Assembly: GCA_900538575.1 (NCBI GenBank)
Contig: UPZA01000010.1
Location: forward strand, 30,322 to 94,321
Direction of reading: 5' to 3'
Origin: an uncultured Ruminococcus sp.
GTDB lineage: Bacteria; Bacillota; Clostridia; Oscillospirales; Ruminococcaceae
DNA: 64,000 bases
Below are positions 17,519 to 29,882 of the stretch, piece by piece (positions within the stretch are counted from its first letter, which is position 1; each line of letters opens with the position of its first letter). The position numbers and the translations under genes were made by a program. Under the pieces are notes generated by a model. That model did not search any database. It was given only the letters and a program-made list of their open reading frames with translations, and had not been told where the DNA came from.

Positions 17519-18781
17519 TTACATTACCTCCTTAGGCTCTGCAATTTTTCCGGCAATAGCCGACGCCGCCGCAACAGCCGGACTTGCCAGATATACCTCT
17601 GAATCGACATGTCCCATTCTGCCGACAAAGTTTCTGTTTGTAGTGGCGACAGCTCTTTCGCCCTCGGCGAGAATGCCCATATATCCGCCCAGACAAGGAC
17701 CGCAGGTAGGAGTTGAAACGACTGCTCCGCACTCGATAAAGGTTTTCAGGAGTCCTTGCTCCATAGCTTCAAGATAGATTTTCTGAGTTGCCGGAATTAT
17801 AATTGTCCTGACATTCTTAGCAACCTTTTTGCCTTTCATGATTTCAGCGGCAAGCTGAAGATCCTCAAGACGGCCGTTTGTACATGAGCCTATAACTACC
17901 TGATCTATTTTTATATCGTCGATTTCGTCGACAGTGCGAGTATTCTCCGGAAGATGAGGGAAAGAAACGGTAGGTTTGATTTCGCTCAGGTCAATTATGT
18001 AGGTTTCGTCATAAGCCGCGTCCTCGTCAGCCTTGTAAACCTTTGGCTCTCTTGAGCTGTGTTCCCTGACATATTCTATGGTTTTATCGTCGACTTCGAA
18101 TATACCGTTCTTAGCGCCCGCTTCAATAGCCATGTTAGCCATACAGAGCCTGTCGCTTACAGAAAGACTGTGAAGACCTTCTCCGGTAAATTCCATTGAA
18201 CGGTATAACGCGCCGTCAACGCCGATCATTCCGATTATATGGAGAATAACGTCCTTACCCGTCACATATTTATTGAGCTTTCCCTTGAGCTCGAATTTTA
18301 TAGCTGACGGTACCTTGAACCATGCCTTTCCCGTCGCCATTCCGCACGCCATATCTGTTGAACCTACGCCTGTAGAAAATGCGCCCAGCGCGCCGTATGT
18401 GCAGGTATGGGAATCGGCGCCTATTACGGCGTCGCCTGAAACAACCAGTCCCTTTTCGGGAAGGAGAGCGTGTTCAATACCCATTTCGCCCACGTCGTAA
18501 AAGTTTGTGATTTCCTTTTCACCGCAGAAGTCGCGGCACATTTTGCACTGCTGCGCCGCCTTTATATCCTTGTTCGGAGCAAAGTGATCCATAACCATAG
18601 TCACCTTATTCTTGTCAAAGACATTTTCGGCGCCGAGCTTGTTGAATTCCTTGATGGCTACAGGAGAGGTAATGTCGTTGCCGAGAACTAAATCAAGGTT
18701 TACTAAAATAAGCTGTCCGGCCTCGACCTTTTCCAGTCCCGCATGAGCCGCAAGAATTTTCTGCGTCATTGTCATGCCCAT
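17519..18781 (-). CDS. leuC: 3-isopropylmalate dehydratase large subunit
   Basis: A 420-residue aconitase-family protein of the archaeal/clostridial LeuC type. [4Fe-4S] ligands are the Cys of 'VIGSCTNGR' and the two Cys of '[11 protein letters not shown]'; '[23 protein letters not shown]' is also present. Together with LeuD it interconverts 2- and 3-isopropylmalate. AAAGGA lies 9-14 nt before the ATG. leuA is not found in this window. Confidence 0.97.
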   Translation of the reverse strand: MGMTMTQKILAAHAGLEKVEAGQLILVNLDLVLGNDITSPVAIKEFNKLGAENVFDKNKVTMVMDHFAPNKDIKAAQQCKMCRDFCGEKEITNFYDVGEMGIEHALLPEKGLVVSGDAVIGADSHTCTYGALGAFSTGVGSTDMACGMATGKAWFKVPSAIKFELKGKLNKYVTGKDVILHIIGMIGVDGALYRSMEFTGEGLHSLSVSDRLCMANMAIEAGAKNGIFEVDDKTIEYVREHSSREPKVYKADEDAAYDETYIIDLSEIKPTVSFPHLPENTRTVDEIDDIKIDQVVIGSCTNGRLEDLQLAAEIMKGKKVAKNVRTIIIPATQKIYLEAMEQGLLKTFIECGAVVSTPTCGPCLGGYMGILAEGERAVATTNRNFVGRMGHVDSEVYLASPAVAAASAIAGKIAEPKEVM

Positions 18782-18836
18782 AATATATCATTCCTTTCAG
18801 ATTTTTAATTTGTTTGCTATTGTGGTTTAGATATTC

Positions 18837-19235
18837 TTAATTTTTTTCTACTATACTTTTATTTCCAAAATATTTGATTAAAATTAATATCAAAGCGCTG
18901 CCAGCGAGTATTCCATCCATTATTCCGGCAGGAAGCAAAAACATCATTAATGTTATTGTGATAACGCAATTTATGACTGATAATACCAGTCCCCACATTC
19001 TATTTTTTAACAATCCTATTGCACCGATAAGCCTAAATATTCCATAAATTGCTCCTATGATCATCATCATATAAAGATTGTCTTGTAAATATGAAAGTTT
19101 AAATGCAAAATATTTACCAATATCAAATTTGTCAGTTCCGAATATCAATGCCGGTATCATACAAAAAACCCCTCCAAGTTCCATGAATCCACCGTGTATG
19201 ATCATCAATAATGCAGGTATTTTGTAACTTTTCAT
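18837..19235 (-). CDS. Small integral membrane protein of unknown function
   Basis: A membrane protein of about 132 residues with four predicted helices (near 5-30, 50-70, 72-95, 98-122). I do not recognise a family beyond generic small membrane proteins. It sits between ilvD and leuC in the same direction (6 nt before it lies the upstream in-frame TTG start and the ilvD stop). It is clearly more AT-rich than its neighbours and its ribosome site is poor, so it looks like an insertion into the operon. ATG 19235 is preferred over TTG 19256. Confidence 0.55.
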   Translation of the reverse strand: MKSYKIPALLMIIHGGFMELGGVFCMIPALIFGTDKFDIGKYFAFKLSYLQDNLYMMMIIGAIYGIFRLIGAIGLLKNRMWGLVLSVINCVITITLMMFLLPAGIMDGILAGSALILILIKYFGNKSIVEKN

Positions 19236-19261
19236 AAAAATTAGATTTCCATTCAAATTAG

Positions 19262-20923
19262 TTATTTATTAATAATAGCTCCCTTATCAGCGGAGGAAAC
19301 CATAGCCGCGTATCTTTTAGCATAGCCCGTTATGCCCTCTTTTACAAGCAGCTTTGTATTTTTCTTTCTTGTCTCAAGCTCCTCGTCGGAAACCTCAAGA
19401 GTGATTTTATAGTTTGGAATATCTATTGAAATAATATCTCCGTCCTTAACGTATGCGATATTTCCGCCGCTGACAGCCTCCGGAGAAACATGACCGATAG
19501 CGGCGCCTCTTGTAGCTCCGCTGAAACGTCCGTCTGTAATAAGAGCAACGTCCTTGTCAAGCCCCATTCCGGCAATCGCCGACGTAGGAGAAAGCATTTC
19601 TCTCATACCCGGACCTCCGGCAGGACCTTCGTAACGAATCACTACAACGTCGCCGGCCTTAATTCCGCCGCCTCTGATAACTTCTATGGCTTCCTCTTCG
19701 CTGTTGAATACCCTTGCAGGACCGGTATGTTTTAACATTTCAGGAGCAACCGCGCTTCTCTTTACAACGCAGCCGTCGGGAGCGAGGTTACCTCTTAATA
19801 CGGCGATTCCGCCGGTTTCGCTGTAAGGATTATCAATTGTTCTTATAATTTCAGGATTTCTGTTGACAACGCCCTTTATATTTTCACCTAAAGTCCGGCC
19901 GGTAACGGTCATAACATCGGTATTGATAAGTCCTTTTTTGTTAAGCTCGCTGAGAACCGCGTAAACGCCGCCCGCTTCGTTAAGATCCTCCATATATGTA
20001 TGGCCGGCGGGAGCGAGATGACAAAGGTTAGGCGTTTTGGCGCTGATTTCATTTGCCATGTCAAGATTTATTGTAATTGAGCATTCATTTGCGATTGCGG
20101 GAAGATGAAGCATGCTGTTTGTTGAGCATCCCAGCGCCATATCGGCGGTTAATGCGTTATGGAACGCTTTTTCCGTCATGATGTCAAGAGGACGGATATT
20201 CTTTCTGTAAAGCTCCATTACAGCCATACCCGCTTTTTTCGCAAGCTTTATTCTCTCCGAATAAACTGCCGGAATCGTACCGTTGCCGCGGAGTCCCATA
20301 CCCAGAACCTCAGTCAGGCAGTTCATGGAGTTAGCGGTATACATTCCGGAGCATGAGCCGCAGGTAGGACAGGCCTTGTTTTCATATTCCTCAACGTCCT
20401 CAAGGCTAATTTTGCCGGCAGAATAAGCGCCGACGGCTTCAAACATGCTTGAAAGACTGGTCTTGCCGCCGTTTACGTGCCCTGCAAGCATAGGGCCGCC
20501 GCTTACGAATATGGTAGGAACGTTTACTCTTGCCGCCGCCATAAGAAGTCCCGGAACGTTTTTATCGCAGTTGGGAACCATAACGAGAGCGTCAAAGTGG
20601 TGAGCAAGCGCCATGCATTCAGTTGAATCGGCAATAAGATCGCGGGTTACCAGAGAATATTTCATTCCCTTGTGTCCCATTGCAATACCGTCGCACACCG
20701 CGATTGCCGGAAATACTACGGGGGCGCCGCCGCCCATTGCGACGCCGAGCTTAACCGCCTCGACGATTTTATCTATGTTCATATGTCCCGGTACAATTTC
20801 ATTGTATGACGAAACAATACCGACCAGCGGACGCTTCATTTCCTCGTGAGTCATTCCGAGAGCGTTGAACAGCGAACGCTGTGGAGCCATTTCAACTCCG
20901 TCGCAGAAAAAGTTTTCAGCCAT
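19262..20923 (-). CDS. ilvD: Dihydroxy-acid dehydratase
   Basis: A 553-residue IlvD/Edd family enzyme. Cluster cysteines appear in 'CDKNVPG' and '[18 protein letters not shown]', with '[11 protein letters not shown]' and '[19 protein letters not shown]' also diagnostic. It dehydrates dihydroxyisovalerate and dihydroxy-methylvalerate in valine and isoleucine synthesis. GAGG precedes the ATG. Length is typical. Confidence 0.97.
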   Translation of the reverse strand: MAENFFCDGVEMAPQRSLFNALGMTHEEMKRPLVGIVSSYNEIVPGHMNIDKIVEAVKLGVAMGGGAPVVFPAIAVCDGIAMGHKGMKYSLVTRDLIADSTECMALAHHFDALVMVPNCDKNVPGLLMAAARVNVPTIFVSGGPMLAGHVNGGKTSLSSMFEAVGAYSAGKISLEDVEEYENKACPTCGSCSGMYTANSMNCLTEVLGMGLRGNGTIPAVYSERIKLAKKAGMAVMELYRKNIRPLDIMTEKAFHNALTADMALGCSTNSMLHLPAIANECSITINLDMANEISAKTPNLCHLAPAGHTYMEDLNEAGGVYAVLSELNKKGLINTDVMTVTGRTLGENIKGVVNRNPEIIRTIDNPYSETGGIAVLRGNLAPDGCVVKRSAVAPEMLKHTGPARVFNSEEEAIEVIRGGGIKAGDVVVIRYEGPAGGPGMREMLSPTSAIAGMGLDKDVALITDGRFSGATRGAAIGHVSPEAVSGGNIAYVKDGDIISIDIPNYKITLEVSDEELETRKKNTKLLVKEGITGYAKRYAAMVSSADKGAIINK

Positions 20924-20942
20924 TTTTATTACCTCGTTTTAT

Positions 20943-21080
20943 TTATTTTACATCAATATCCGTTTTTATATTTCCCACATCAACCTTAACATTAGTTTTG
21001 ATATCATCAGAATCATTTGAACATCCGACTAAAACTCCTAAAGAAACAATACAACAAATAAATATTAAAATTTTTTTCAT
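20943..21080 (-). CDS. Very small lipoprotein
   Basis: A 45-residue reading frame between ilvC and ilvD on the same strand. It begins 'MKKILIFICCIVSLGVLVGCSND', a textbook lipoprotein signal with lipobox 'LVGC' and Cys20 as the lipid site. The mature part is only 25 residues and rich in alternating Asp/Lys/Val ('DIKTNVKVDVGNIKTDIDVK'). GGAG lies 8 nt before the ATG, so translation is plausible. It follows the hairpin at 21093. Function unknown. Confidence 0.65.
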   Translation of the reverse strand: MKKILIFICCIVSLGVLVGCSNDSDDIKTNVKVDVGNIKTDIDVK

Positions 21081-21092
21081 GATATTTTCTCC

Positions 21093-21135
21093 AAAAAGCA
21101 AACTGCTTTCCCGACTTTGTAAATCAGGAAAGCAG
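21093..21135 (-). terminator. Hairpin/terminator after ilvC
   Basis: 9-bp stem CTGCTTTCC/GGAAAGCAG (21103-21111, 21127-21135), followed on the minus strand by TTTGCTTTTTGG. It lies about 85 nt past the ilvC stop and may partly uncouple ilvD and the leu genes from ilvBNC. Confidence 0.65.
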
Positions 21136-21219
21136 CAGTTATTGATTATAAATGCCGGCCAGTCCGATTACAGCGATTTCTCGTTTAATCCAATACCGGA
21201 TATAACAGCGTCAGTTTTA

Positions 21220-22803
<1,584 letters not shown>

Positions 22804-22804
<1 letters not shown>

Positions 22805-24480
22805 CAGATTTCACCTCCGCGGATTTCTGTTATAATATCGTCGATAGAGCCGCCCGGAGGAAGCATAGGAAGAACAAATTCATCCTTATCTATTTTACAG
22901 TCTATAACCGCCGGACGCTTTGCCTCAGCGGCCTTATCCAAAGCCTCTGAAAGCTCCGCTGTGTCTGACGCTCTAAAGCCCAGAGCGCCGAAGGCCTCCG
23001 CAAGCTTTACAAAATCGGTCTGACGGCAGAGCGTCGTATTTGAATAGTGCTTGTTGAAAAACAGCGTCTGCCATTGCCTTACCATTCCCAGAACCCCGTT
23101 GTTCATAATTACGATGATTACCGGAATGTTGCATGAAACCGCGGTTGCCAGCTCGTTTAGATTCATTCCGAAGCTTCCGTCGCCTGTGAAAAGAACGGTC
23201 GGTTTCCGCGACGCCGTATACGCGCCGACAGCGGCTCCCAAACCAAAGCCCATAGTGCCTAAGCCGCCGCTTGAGATGAATGTTCTCGGCTTTTCGAATT
23301 TGTATCTCTGCGCAGCCCACATCTGATGCTGTCCTACGTCGGTTACTATAATAGCGTCGTCAGGCATTTTTTTATTGACTGTGTCTATAATATCATAGGG
23401 AGTCATAGCGCTTGACTTTGCAGTCATTCCGGCTTCCTCAGCCTTGAATTTTTCTATTTCGGCATTCCATTCAGGACGCTGCTGCTTTTTAAGCATAGAA
23501 TTAAGCTTTGAAAGTATTTCCTTAACATCCCCGTTTAATCCGAGATGGCTGGTTACGTTCTTATCTATTTCCGCGTCGTCTACGTCAATATGTATTATAT
23601 TGCAGTTTCTAACGTAAACGTCCTTGTTTCCCGTCGCTCTGTCGCTGAATCTGGCGCCCGCGGCAATAACCAGATCCGCTTCGGCCTGAGCCATAGATGA
23701 CGCGTAATGTCCGTGCATTCCCTGCATTCCGAGGAATCTCGGATTTGAACATGGAACGGCGGAAACGCCCATCATACTGCATCCGATCGGAGCGTCGATA
23801 AGCTCGGCAAATTCCATGACCTCGCTTCCCGCGTTTCCTGAGATTATACCGCCGCCGCAGTAGATATAGGGCTTGCGTGCTTTGGCTATCATTTCCGCGG
23901 CAATTTTAAGCTGCTCGTCGCTTGCTTGGGGATTTTTATAAGGCTCGAACGGCTTTTTATTTTCAAACTCTGTCGTGGCTATCTGAACGTCCTTGGGAAC
24001 GTCTACCAGAACAGGTCCGGGACGTCCCGATTTTGCTATCCTGAAAGCTTCTCTCAGCGTATCCGCAAGCTCGTCTACGTCCTTTACAATATAATTGTGC
24101 TTTGTTACCGGCAGGGTAACTCCGCAGATATCAACCTCCTGAAAACTGTCTCTGCCCAGCAGACTGCACGGAACGTTGCCGGTTATTGCGACTACCGGAA
24201 CAGAATCCAGATAAGCGGTCGCTATTCCGGTTACAAGGTTTGTGGCTCCCGGACCGGACGTTGCAAGAACGACGCCTGTTTTTCCGGTTGATCTTGCATA
24301 GCCGTCCGCGGCGTGAGCCGCGCCCTGCTCATGGGCCGTTATTATATGCTTTATGCGGTCCTGATTTTCGTAAAGAGCGTCGTATATATTTATAACCTGA
24401 CCTCCGGGATAGCCGAAGATACAGTCGCAGCCCTGTTCTAACAGAACCTCGATTATAATCTGTGAACCTGATAATTTCAT
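22804..24480 (-). CDS. ilvB: Acetolactate synthase large (catalytic) subunit
   Basis: A 558-residue ThDP enzyme with the usual three domains. The catalytic Glu51 is in 'TAHEQGAAHAADGYAR', and the ThDP/Mg motif is 'GDGSFGMNLNELATA...NNGVLGMVRQWQ'. It condenses pyruvate with pyruvate or 2-oxobutanoate. AAAGGA lies 8 nt before the ATG. Expression is probably attenuated by the leader at 24509-24744. Confidence 0.97.
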
Positions 24481-24508
24481 AAGTAAAATCCTTTCGATAA
24501 AAATATGT

Positions 24509-24538
24509 TAAAAAGCCTGCGGAAATCTTTACCGCAGG
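24509..24538 (-). terminator. Attenuator terminator upstream of ilvB
   Basis: Perfect 7-bp GC-rich stem CCTGCGG/CCGCAGG (24532-24538, 24516-24522) followed on the minus strand by CTTTTTAAC. It lies between the leader peptide stop and ilvB, with CACCTGC upstream able to pair with the GCAGG arm as an antiterminator. Confidence 0.85.
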
Positions 24539-24583
24539 ACTGCTGAGTATATCTAAAATAAAAATAAATATAGCAGGTGAAAC

Positions 24584-24676
24584 TCAGACTCGGTAAATCG
24601 CCGGCTCTCCCGGCATAATAATCAAGCTTGAAGCGGAAAACACTTCGGCAAATCTATTCACATTTATTTTAATCAT
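24584..24676 (-). CDS. ilvB leader peptide (attenuation)
   Basis: A 30-codon frame right after a strong GGAGG ribosome site (7 nt before the ATG), between the promoter and the attenuator hairpin. Nine of 30 residues are Ile, Val or Leu (I2, I4, V6, V12, L18, I19, I20, I27, V30), with a 'LII' run followed by a GCCGG/CCGGC hairpin inside the coding frame. This is the layout of a classical leader peptide that senses charged branched-chain tRNAs through ribosome stalling. No database match is claimed. Confidence 0.75.
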   Translation of the reverse strand: MIKINVNRFAEVFSASSLIIMPGEPAIYRV

Positions 24677-24715
24677 CCGGGAAAACCTCCTTTAATCCTA
24701 TTTTGAATACTATTA

Positions 24716-24744
24716 AATATATCACGATTAAATAAAAGTTTCAA
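24716..24744 (-). promoter_or_regulatory. Sigma-A type promoter of ilvBNC
   Basis: On the minus strand: TTGAAA (24744-24739), 17-nt spacer, TATATT (24721-24716), about 40 nt before the leader peptide ATG. Confidence 0.75.
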
Positions 24745-24956
24745 TAGATAATTTTATTTTTGTAGAATTTGAACATATAAATCACGGGAAATCATGCCGT
24801 CGGTTAACGGTTTAACAACAATCGAACGGAAAAATTCAGCCGCGGAAGATTCAAATCATTAAAATTATACCACAATTCAGATATTATTTCAATATACCGG
24901 AAGAAAAAAGGTATAAAAAAGATTTACATAACAAAAACAAACTGGTATTTTCAGCC

Positions 24957-24985
24957 TTGACATTATCTTTACAAACGGGTATACT
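24957..24985 (+). promoter_or_regulatory. Sigma-A type promoter of the wall-polymer operon
   Basis: TTGACA (24957-24962), 17-nt spacer, TATACT (24980-24985), 37 nt before the first glycosyltransferase ATG. About 180 nt between this and the ilvB promoter hold AT-rich sequence without a gene. Confidence 0.8.
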
Positions 24986-25022
24986 ATTAATGAATTGTTC
25001 AAAGACATAAGGGGAGGATATT

Positions 25023-25850
25023 ATGCCCGCTGACTATTCGGTTCTTATGGCGGTTTATGCCAAGGAAAAACCGGAAAACCTGCGTGAAAGTATAAAAAGC
25101 ATGGTAGAACAGACTGTCGCGCCGAACGATTTCGTTATTGTCTGCGACGGTCAGCTTACCTCTGCTCTTTATCTTGTTATAGACGAATTTAAGGAAAGAT
25201 ATCCTTATATCAACGTAATCTACTCTGAAAAAAACAGAGGACTGGCCGCGGCTTTAAGCAATGGTCTGAATTACTGCAAAAATGATATAGTAGCAAGAAT
25301 GGACAGCGACGATATAGCCTTTCCCGACAGAATGAGGCTTCAGCTTGACGCTTTCAGGGAACAGGGCGCGGATATAGTAAGCGGTACTGTGACGGAATTT
25401 GAAGGGGATATAAGCAACGCTCTTGCTGTCAAGGAGCTTCCCGAAACACCGGAGGAAATAAAAAAATATGCCGGCAGGAGAAATCCGTTTAATCATCCCT
25501 GCACAGCGTTCCGAAAGCAGCAGGTTTATGTGTCCGGAGGATATATGGAGTGCCGCTGGTTCGAGGATTATTATCTTTGGCTTAGAATGCTCCGCCGCGG
25601 CTGCAAGGCGTATAATATACGTCAGCCGCTGCTTTACATGAGAGCGGGAAGAGGTATGTACGGCAGGAGAGGCGGTCTTGATTATACGATAGCGGCTTTG
25701 AAATTCCGCAGGAGAATATACAGAGAGGGATTTTGCGGATTCGGTGATTTTTTAGCGGCCTGCGCCGCACATATAGCGGTCGGACTTGTTCCCAACAGGC
25801 TTCGCATATTTCTTTATTCGAAATTTCTGAGAAAGCGGAGGGATAAATGA
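25023..25850 (+). CDS. Family 2 glycosyltransferase
   Basis: A 275-residue GT-A enzyme. The nucleotide-sugar site begins '[23 protein letters not shown]'; the metal-binding DXD motif is '[12 protein letters not shown]' (about residues 92-103); a candidate catalytic base follows in '[13 protein letters not shown]'. It probably adds a sugar in wall polymer or capsule synthesis. GGGGAGG precedes the ATG. The stop overlaps the next start (ATGA), so it heads a five-gene operon. Confidence 0.9.
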   Translation: MPADYSVLMAVYAKEKPENLRESIKSMVEQTVAPNDFVIVCDGQLTSALYLVIDEFKERYPYINVIYSEKNRGLAAALSNGLNYCKNDIVARMDSDDIAFPDRMRLQLDAFREQGADIVSGTVTEFEGDISNALAVKELPETPEEIKKYAGRRNPFNHPCTAFRKQQVYVSGGYMECRWFEDYYLWLRMLRRGCKAYNIRQPLLYMRAGRGMYGRRGGLDYTIAALKFRRRIYREGFCGFGDFLAACAAHIAVGLVPNRLRIFLYSKFLRKRRDK

Positions 25851-26953
25851 GCTTTTTAAGAATGGCTCCGAGAAGGATATGGTCCTTTTTGAATATCGTC
25901 AACAGCGTTGTTCCCAAAAATGAAAGAAAAATATTTTTATATTCTAACATGGGCTTCCGCGACAATATCAGGGCGGTTTACGATTATCTTATTGAAAACG
26001 GCTATAACAGTCGTTTTAAGATAATATGCAGCCTTGACGACAGAGCCGTTGTAAAACGGGAAAAAAACGTTAAGCTTATAAACAACCTCAGGGGACTTTT
26101 CAGCTTTTTTACCTGTAAATATGTTTTCTACTGCTTCGGGAAATATCCCGTAAAGCCGAAAAGAGGGCAGAAGGTTTTTAATCTCTGGCACGGCATGCCG
26201 CTTAAAAGAATAGGAAATATGCTTCCGGGATATGAAAAAACCGATTATAATTATTTTACCGGAATATTGTGCACCTCCGAGTTTTTCCGAGATATAATGA
26301 AAAAAAGCTTTAGCTGCGACGACGGTCAGATCATAATCTGCGGGCAGCCCAGAACTGACGAAATGATAAAAAGCGCGTCTGTAAAACATTCAGACGGCGA
26401 CAGACTTCTGCTCTGGCTTCCCACCTTCCGTCAGGGGCATGCGGACGAGCTTGATATTCTTAATCCGGAACAGTTTAAACGCCTTGATTCCCTCTGCGGC
26501 AAATACGGCTGGAAAGTGACGATCAAGCTTCATCCGCTGTCGGAGTCCTCGCCGGACAGGTTAAGAAAATTCAATAATATAAGCGTAATAGATCAGGAAA
26601 CCTTTGAAAAAAACGGCGTGGGACTTTATTCCCTGCTCGGAAGGGCGGACGCTCTGATAACCGATTATTCGTCGGTTTATTTTGATTATCTGCTTCTTGA
26701 CCGTCCTATCGGTTTCGCGGTAGGCGATATGAAAGATTATGAAGGAGAGCGCGGCTTTACAGTGGATAATCCGTATGACTATATGCCTGGCGAAAAGTTT
26801 TCAGACGGCGAGGGAATGCTGGAGTTTGTACGTTCTGTTTTCAGCGGCATAGATCCTTACGGGGCAAAGCGAAGGGAAATGAACGATATTTTCAATAAAT
26901 ATCAGGACGGTCAAAACTGCCGCAGAGCTGTCGAGGCTGTCGGAATAAGGTAA
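25847..26953 (+). CDS. CDP-glycerol glycerophosphotransferase family protein (TagB/TagF-like)
   Basis: A 368-residue GT-B fold protein of the teichoic acid glycerophosphotransferase family. Visible motifs: '[12 protein letters not shown]' (catalytic His region), 'TSEFFRDIM', 'KLHPLSE' and the nucleotide-phosphate motif '[17 protein letters not shown]'. The family adds glycerol phosphate (or ribitol/other polyol phosphate) from CDP-linked donors. It is the first of two paralogues here; one may act as primase and one as polymerase, but this cannot be decided. Confidence 0.88.
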   Translation: MSFLRMAPRRIWSFLNIVNSVVPKNERKIFLYSNMGFRDNIRAVYDYLIENGYNSRFKIICSLDDRAVVKREKNVKLINNLRGLFSFFTCKYVFYCFGKYPVKPKRGQKVFNLWHGMPLKRIGNMLPGYEKTDYNYFTGILCTSEFFRDIMKKSFSCDDGQIIICGQPRTDEMIKSASVKHSDGDRLLLWLPTFRQGHADELDILNPEQFKRLDSLCGKYGWKVTIKLHPLSESSPDRLRKFNNISVIDQETFEKNGVGLYSLLGRADALITDYSSVYFDYLLLDRPIGFAVGDMKDYEGERGFTVDNPYDYMPGEKFSDGEGMLEFVRSVFSGIDPYGAKRREMNDIFNKYQDGQNCRRAVEAVGIR

Positions 26954-26958
26954 ACTAG

Positions 26959-28203
26959 ATGAGTATAAAGGAAAAAATAAAGGAAGTTGCGTTCTTAAAG
27001 AAGCTTTTAAAACGACTTTATCTTAAAATCAGGTCGGATAAATTCGTTAAGCTTTCTCAAAGGGAAAAGACTGACGCCAAGCTCGTGGTTTTCGAATCCT
27101 TTCAGGGCAGAAGCTATTCGTGCAGTCCAAAGGCTATATACGAGTATATGCAGAAGGCTCCTGAATTTGCGGATTACCGCTACGTTTGGGTTTTCCGTGA
27201 TATTAAGTCTCATGGAAGCTTTGCTGAAAACACAAGTCTTGTAAAATTTGATTCTGATAAAGCGTACAGGGCGTATGCCCGGGCGGGCACATGGATAGTT
27301 AATTCAAGGCTCAGGGATTTTATCTTCCCCAGAGCGGATCAGCGTTATATACAGTGCTGGCACGGTACTCCGTTTAAAAAAATAGGCTGCGACATTGAAG
27401 CGGCGGGAAACGCAACCTCTACGGTTGACGAAATCCGCAGGGAATATACAAAAGAGGCGGAAAAAATAACCGCTATGATCTCACAGTCGCCATTTTGCAC
27501 TCAGAAGCTTATATCGGCTTTTAATCTGGACAGGCTTGGCAAAGAAAATATTATATTGGAAACCGGATATCCGAGAAACGACGAGCTTTTTAATTACAGC
27601 GGAGAAAAAGTTGAAAGAATAAAGGAAAGCTTTAATATACCGGAAGATAAGCTTGTGATTCTTTATTGCCCTACGTTCCGCGATAATCAGTTCGGCGGCG
27701 CGGGCTACACCTTAAAGCTTTCAATGGATTTTGAAAGCCTGCGTCTCAAATGCGGCGATGATTTTGTTATACTTTTCAGGGCGCATTATTTTGTGGCGGA
27801 TAATTTTGATTTTGAAAGGTTCGGAGGCTATGTGCTGGACGCGTCCGATTATGGAGACATAAACGATCTGTATATTATAAGCGATGTTCTGATAACCGAT
27901 TATTCAAGCGTTTTTTTTGATTATGCTAACTTGAACAGACCGATGCTGTTTTATTTATATGACGTAAGCGAATATATGACGAGAATGAGAGACTTTTATT
28001 TCGGTACCGCAATGCTTCCGGGCTTTACGGCTCAGACGCAGTCAAAGCTTGAGGAATGTCTGAAAATGGTTTTGAACGATCTGAGAGCCGGAGGAAACGG
28101 GCTATTAAAATATGAATCGGTTCTGAAGGCCTTTAGAAAGAAATTCAATCCATATGACTGCGGAAGCTGCGCTAAGAAGGCTGTAATCGAAATATTCAAA
28201 TAA
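26959..28203 (+). CDS. CDP-glycerol glycerophosphotransferase family protein (TagF-like)
   Basis: A 414-residue paralogue of the preceding gene with the same signature blocks: 'VFESFQGRSYSCSPKAIYEYM', 'QCWHGTPFKKIG', 'GYPRNDELF', 'YCPTFRDNQFG', 'FRAHYFV' and '[19 protein letters not shown]'. The N-terminal basic amphipathic stretch suits membrane association at the inner face. Start codon 5 nt after the previous stop with AAGG upstream. Confidence 0.88.
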   Translation: MSIKEKIKEVAFLKKLLKRLYLKIRSDKFVKLSQREKTDAKLVVFESFQGRSYSCSPKAIYEYMQKAPEFADYRYVWVFRDIKSHGSFAENTSLVKFDSDKAYRAYARAGTWIVNSRLRDFIFPRADQRYIQCWHGTPFKKIGCDIEAAGNATSTVDEIRREYTKEAEKITAMISQSPFCTQKLISAFNLDRLGKENIILETGYPRNDELFNYSGEKVERIKESFNIPEDKLVILYCPTFRDNQFGGAGYTLKLSMDFESLRLKCGDDFVILFRAHYFVADNFDFERFGGYVLDASDYGDINDLYIISDVLITDYSSVFFDYANLNRPMLFYLYDVSEYMTRMRDFYFGTAMLPGFTAQTQSKLEECLKMVLNDLRAGGNGLLKYESVLKAFRKKFNPYDCGSCAKKAVIEIFK

Positions 28204-28218
28204 ACCGGAGATGATAAA

Positions 28219-29049
28219 ATGGTAAAGAGAAAAACGCGTTTCGGATTGACTGAGATAGTTTCCGAACACAGAGGACAGTGGAAAAAAATATGGATGCTTG
28301 CGGTAAACGATCTTATAAAAAAATACAAGGGTTCCGTTATGGGACCTTTATGGGCGCTGATTAAACCGTCGTTTACGCTGTTTATATTATGGTTTGCCTT
28401 TACTGTGGGAATAAGAAACAGCGGGATGGTAAGCGGCTATCCGAGGTTTGTCTTTATGCTTTCAGGATATATTCCGTGGTTTTTTATAAATGAGGAAATC
28501 GTAGGCGGATCCCGTTCTATCAGAAACAACAGTCAGTTTGTGACGAAGCTTTCCTTTCCAGTATCTAATATAATGACCTTTAATGCGCTTGGTTTGCTGA
28601 TTGTCCACATAGGCATGTGCGTTATAATGTATATTATGCTTATATTTATGGGATACGGACCGTCCGTTTACAATCTTCAGTTTTTCTACTATATGCCGAT
28701 GATGTTCCTGTTTCTGCTGGCTCTTTCTTGGGCGACGGCGCCTCTGAGCGCGTTCAGCAGGGATTTTGAAAATCTTATTAACTCAATTATGACCGGTCTT
28801 TTCTGGCTTTCAGGCATATTCTGGAACACATATGAGGTGCAGAGCAGAATTTTAAAAACGGTTATGTATTTTAATCCGCTGAATTATTTTATAAACGGTT
28901 ACAGGAAATGCTTTCTTTACCATGAATTTATTTTCGACAGCAATTACACTACGGAAACCCTTGTATTCTTTGCGGAGTTTCTGCTTATTATCTTCTTAGG
29001 CTCGCATTATTACAGAAAGCTTAGAAAAATCCTACCCGATGTTCTTTAA
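28219..29049 (+). CDS. Wall polymer ABC transporter permease (TagG/Wzm-like)
   Basis: A 276-residue ABC-2 type membrane protein with six predicted helices. It has the conserved N-terminal cytoplasmic segment 'VNDLIKKYKGSVMGPLWALIKP' and 'SGYIPWFFINEEIVGGSRSIRNNSQFVTKLSFP'. It exports lipid-linked teichoic acid or polysaccharide with the ATPase encoded next. GGAGATGA lies 6 nt before the ATG. Confidence 0.92.
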   Translation: MVKRKTRFGLTEIVSEHRGQWKKIWMLAVNDLIKKYKGSVMGPLWALIKPSFTLFILWFAFTVGIRNSGMVSGYPRFVFMLSGYIPWFFINEEIVGGSRSIRNNSQFVTKLSFPVSNIMTFNALGLLIVHIGMCVIMYIMLIFMGYGPSVYNLQFFYYMPMMFLFLLALSWATAPLSAFSRDFENLINSIMTGLFWLSGIFWNTYEVQSRILKTVMYFNPLNYFINGYRKCFLYHEFIFDSNYTTETLVFFAEFLLIIFLGSHYYRKLRKILPDVL

Positions 29050-29074
29050 AATAACAGCAAAAGGAGCGGCAGTC

Positions 29075-29800
29075 ATGAGCAAAACCGTAATAAAGTTTGA
29101 AAATGTCAGTAAAGAATATTTTCTTTATAAAAATGAAAAAGCAAGATTCAAGGCTATTTTCAACAATAATAAGGGCGTCAAGCGCCATAAGGTATTGGAC
29201 GGCATTTCATTCGAGATAAAAGAAGGAGAATCAGTCGGAATAATAGGCAAAAACGGCGCGGGAAAATCGACTCTGCTGAAAATGATAACCGGCGTGTCCT
29301 TCGCAACCTCCGGAGATATATACGTAAACGGCAAGGTGGCGGCGCTTTTAGAGCTTACGGCCGGTTTTTCCGGGGATATGACGGGCAGGGAAAATATTTA
29401 TCTTAAGTGCTATCTGCTCGGTCTTGAAAAGTCCGAGATAAGTGAAATAGAGAATAGTATAATTGAATTTGCAGCGCTGGGAGAATATATTGATCAGCCG
29501 GTAAGAACCTATTCAAGCGGTATGAAAATGCGTCTGGGCTTTGCTATAAATATAAATATACGTCCGGATATACTTGTTATAGACGAGGCTCTCAGCGTGG
29601 GGGACGCCGAATTCAGAAAAAAATGCGAGGCCAGAATAAGAAAACTGCGAGATTCGGGCATAACCGTTTTATTTGTAAGTCATTCTATGGCGAGCATGAG
29701 CGACACATGCAGCAGGGCTATTTATTTGAACGGCGGAAAGATTGTTTTTGACGGGGACGTCTGCGAAGCGTTTGAAAGGTATAACGGAAAGAAAAAGTGA
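29075..29800 (+). CDS. Wall polymer ABC transporter ATP-binding protein (TagH/Wzt-like)
   Basis: A 241-residue ATPase: Walker A 'GKNGAGKST' (about 58-66), the TagH-type signature 'YSSGMKMRLGF', Walker B 'ILVIDEALSVGD' and the switch His in 'LFVSHSM'. The motif 'ALLELTAGFSGDMTGRENIYL' is typical of polysaccharide exporters. It lacks the long C-terminal domain of Bacillus TagH. ATG 29075 is chosen because AAAGGAG (29060-29066) lies just before it. Confidence 0.93.
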   Translation: MSKTVIKFENVSKEYFLYKNEKARFKAIFNNNKGVKRHKVLDGISFEIKEGESVGIIGKNGAGKSTLLKMITGVSFATSGDIYVNGKVAALLELTAGFSGDMTGRENIYLKCYLLGLEKSEISEIENSIIEFAALGEYIDQPVRTYSSGMKMRLGFAININIRPDILVIDEALSVGDAEFRKKCEARIRKLRDSGITVLFVSHSMASMSDTCSRAIYLNGGKIVFDGDVCEAFERYNGKKK

Positions 29801-29882
29801 GTTTATTGTTAAGAACTTTATTATGATAGACCGGTCAAACGTGCCCAAAACATTTGTTATGTGACGACGATATACAGAAACA

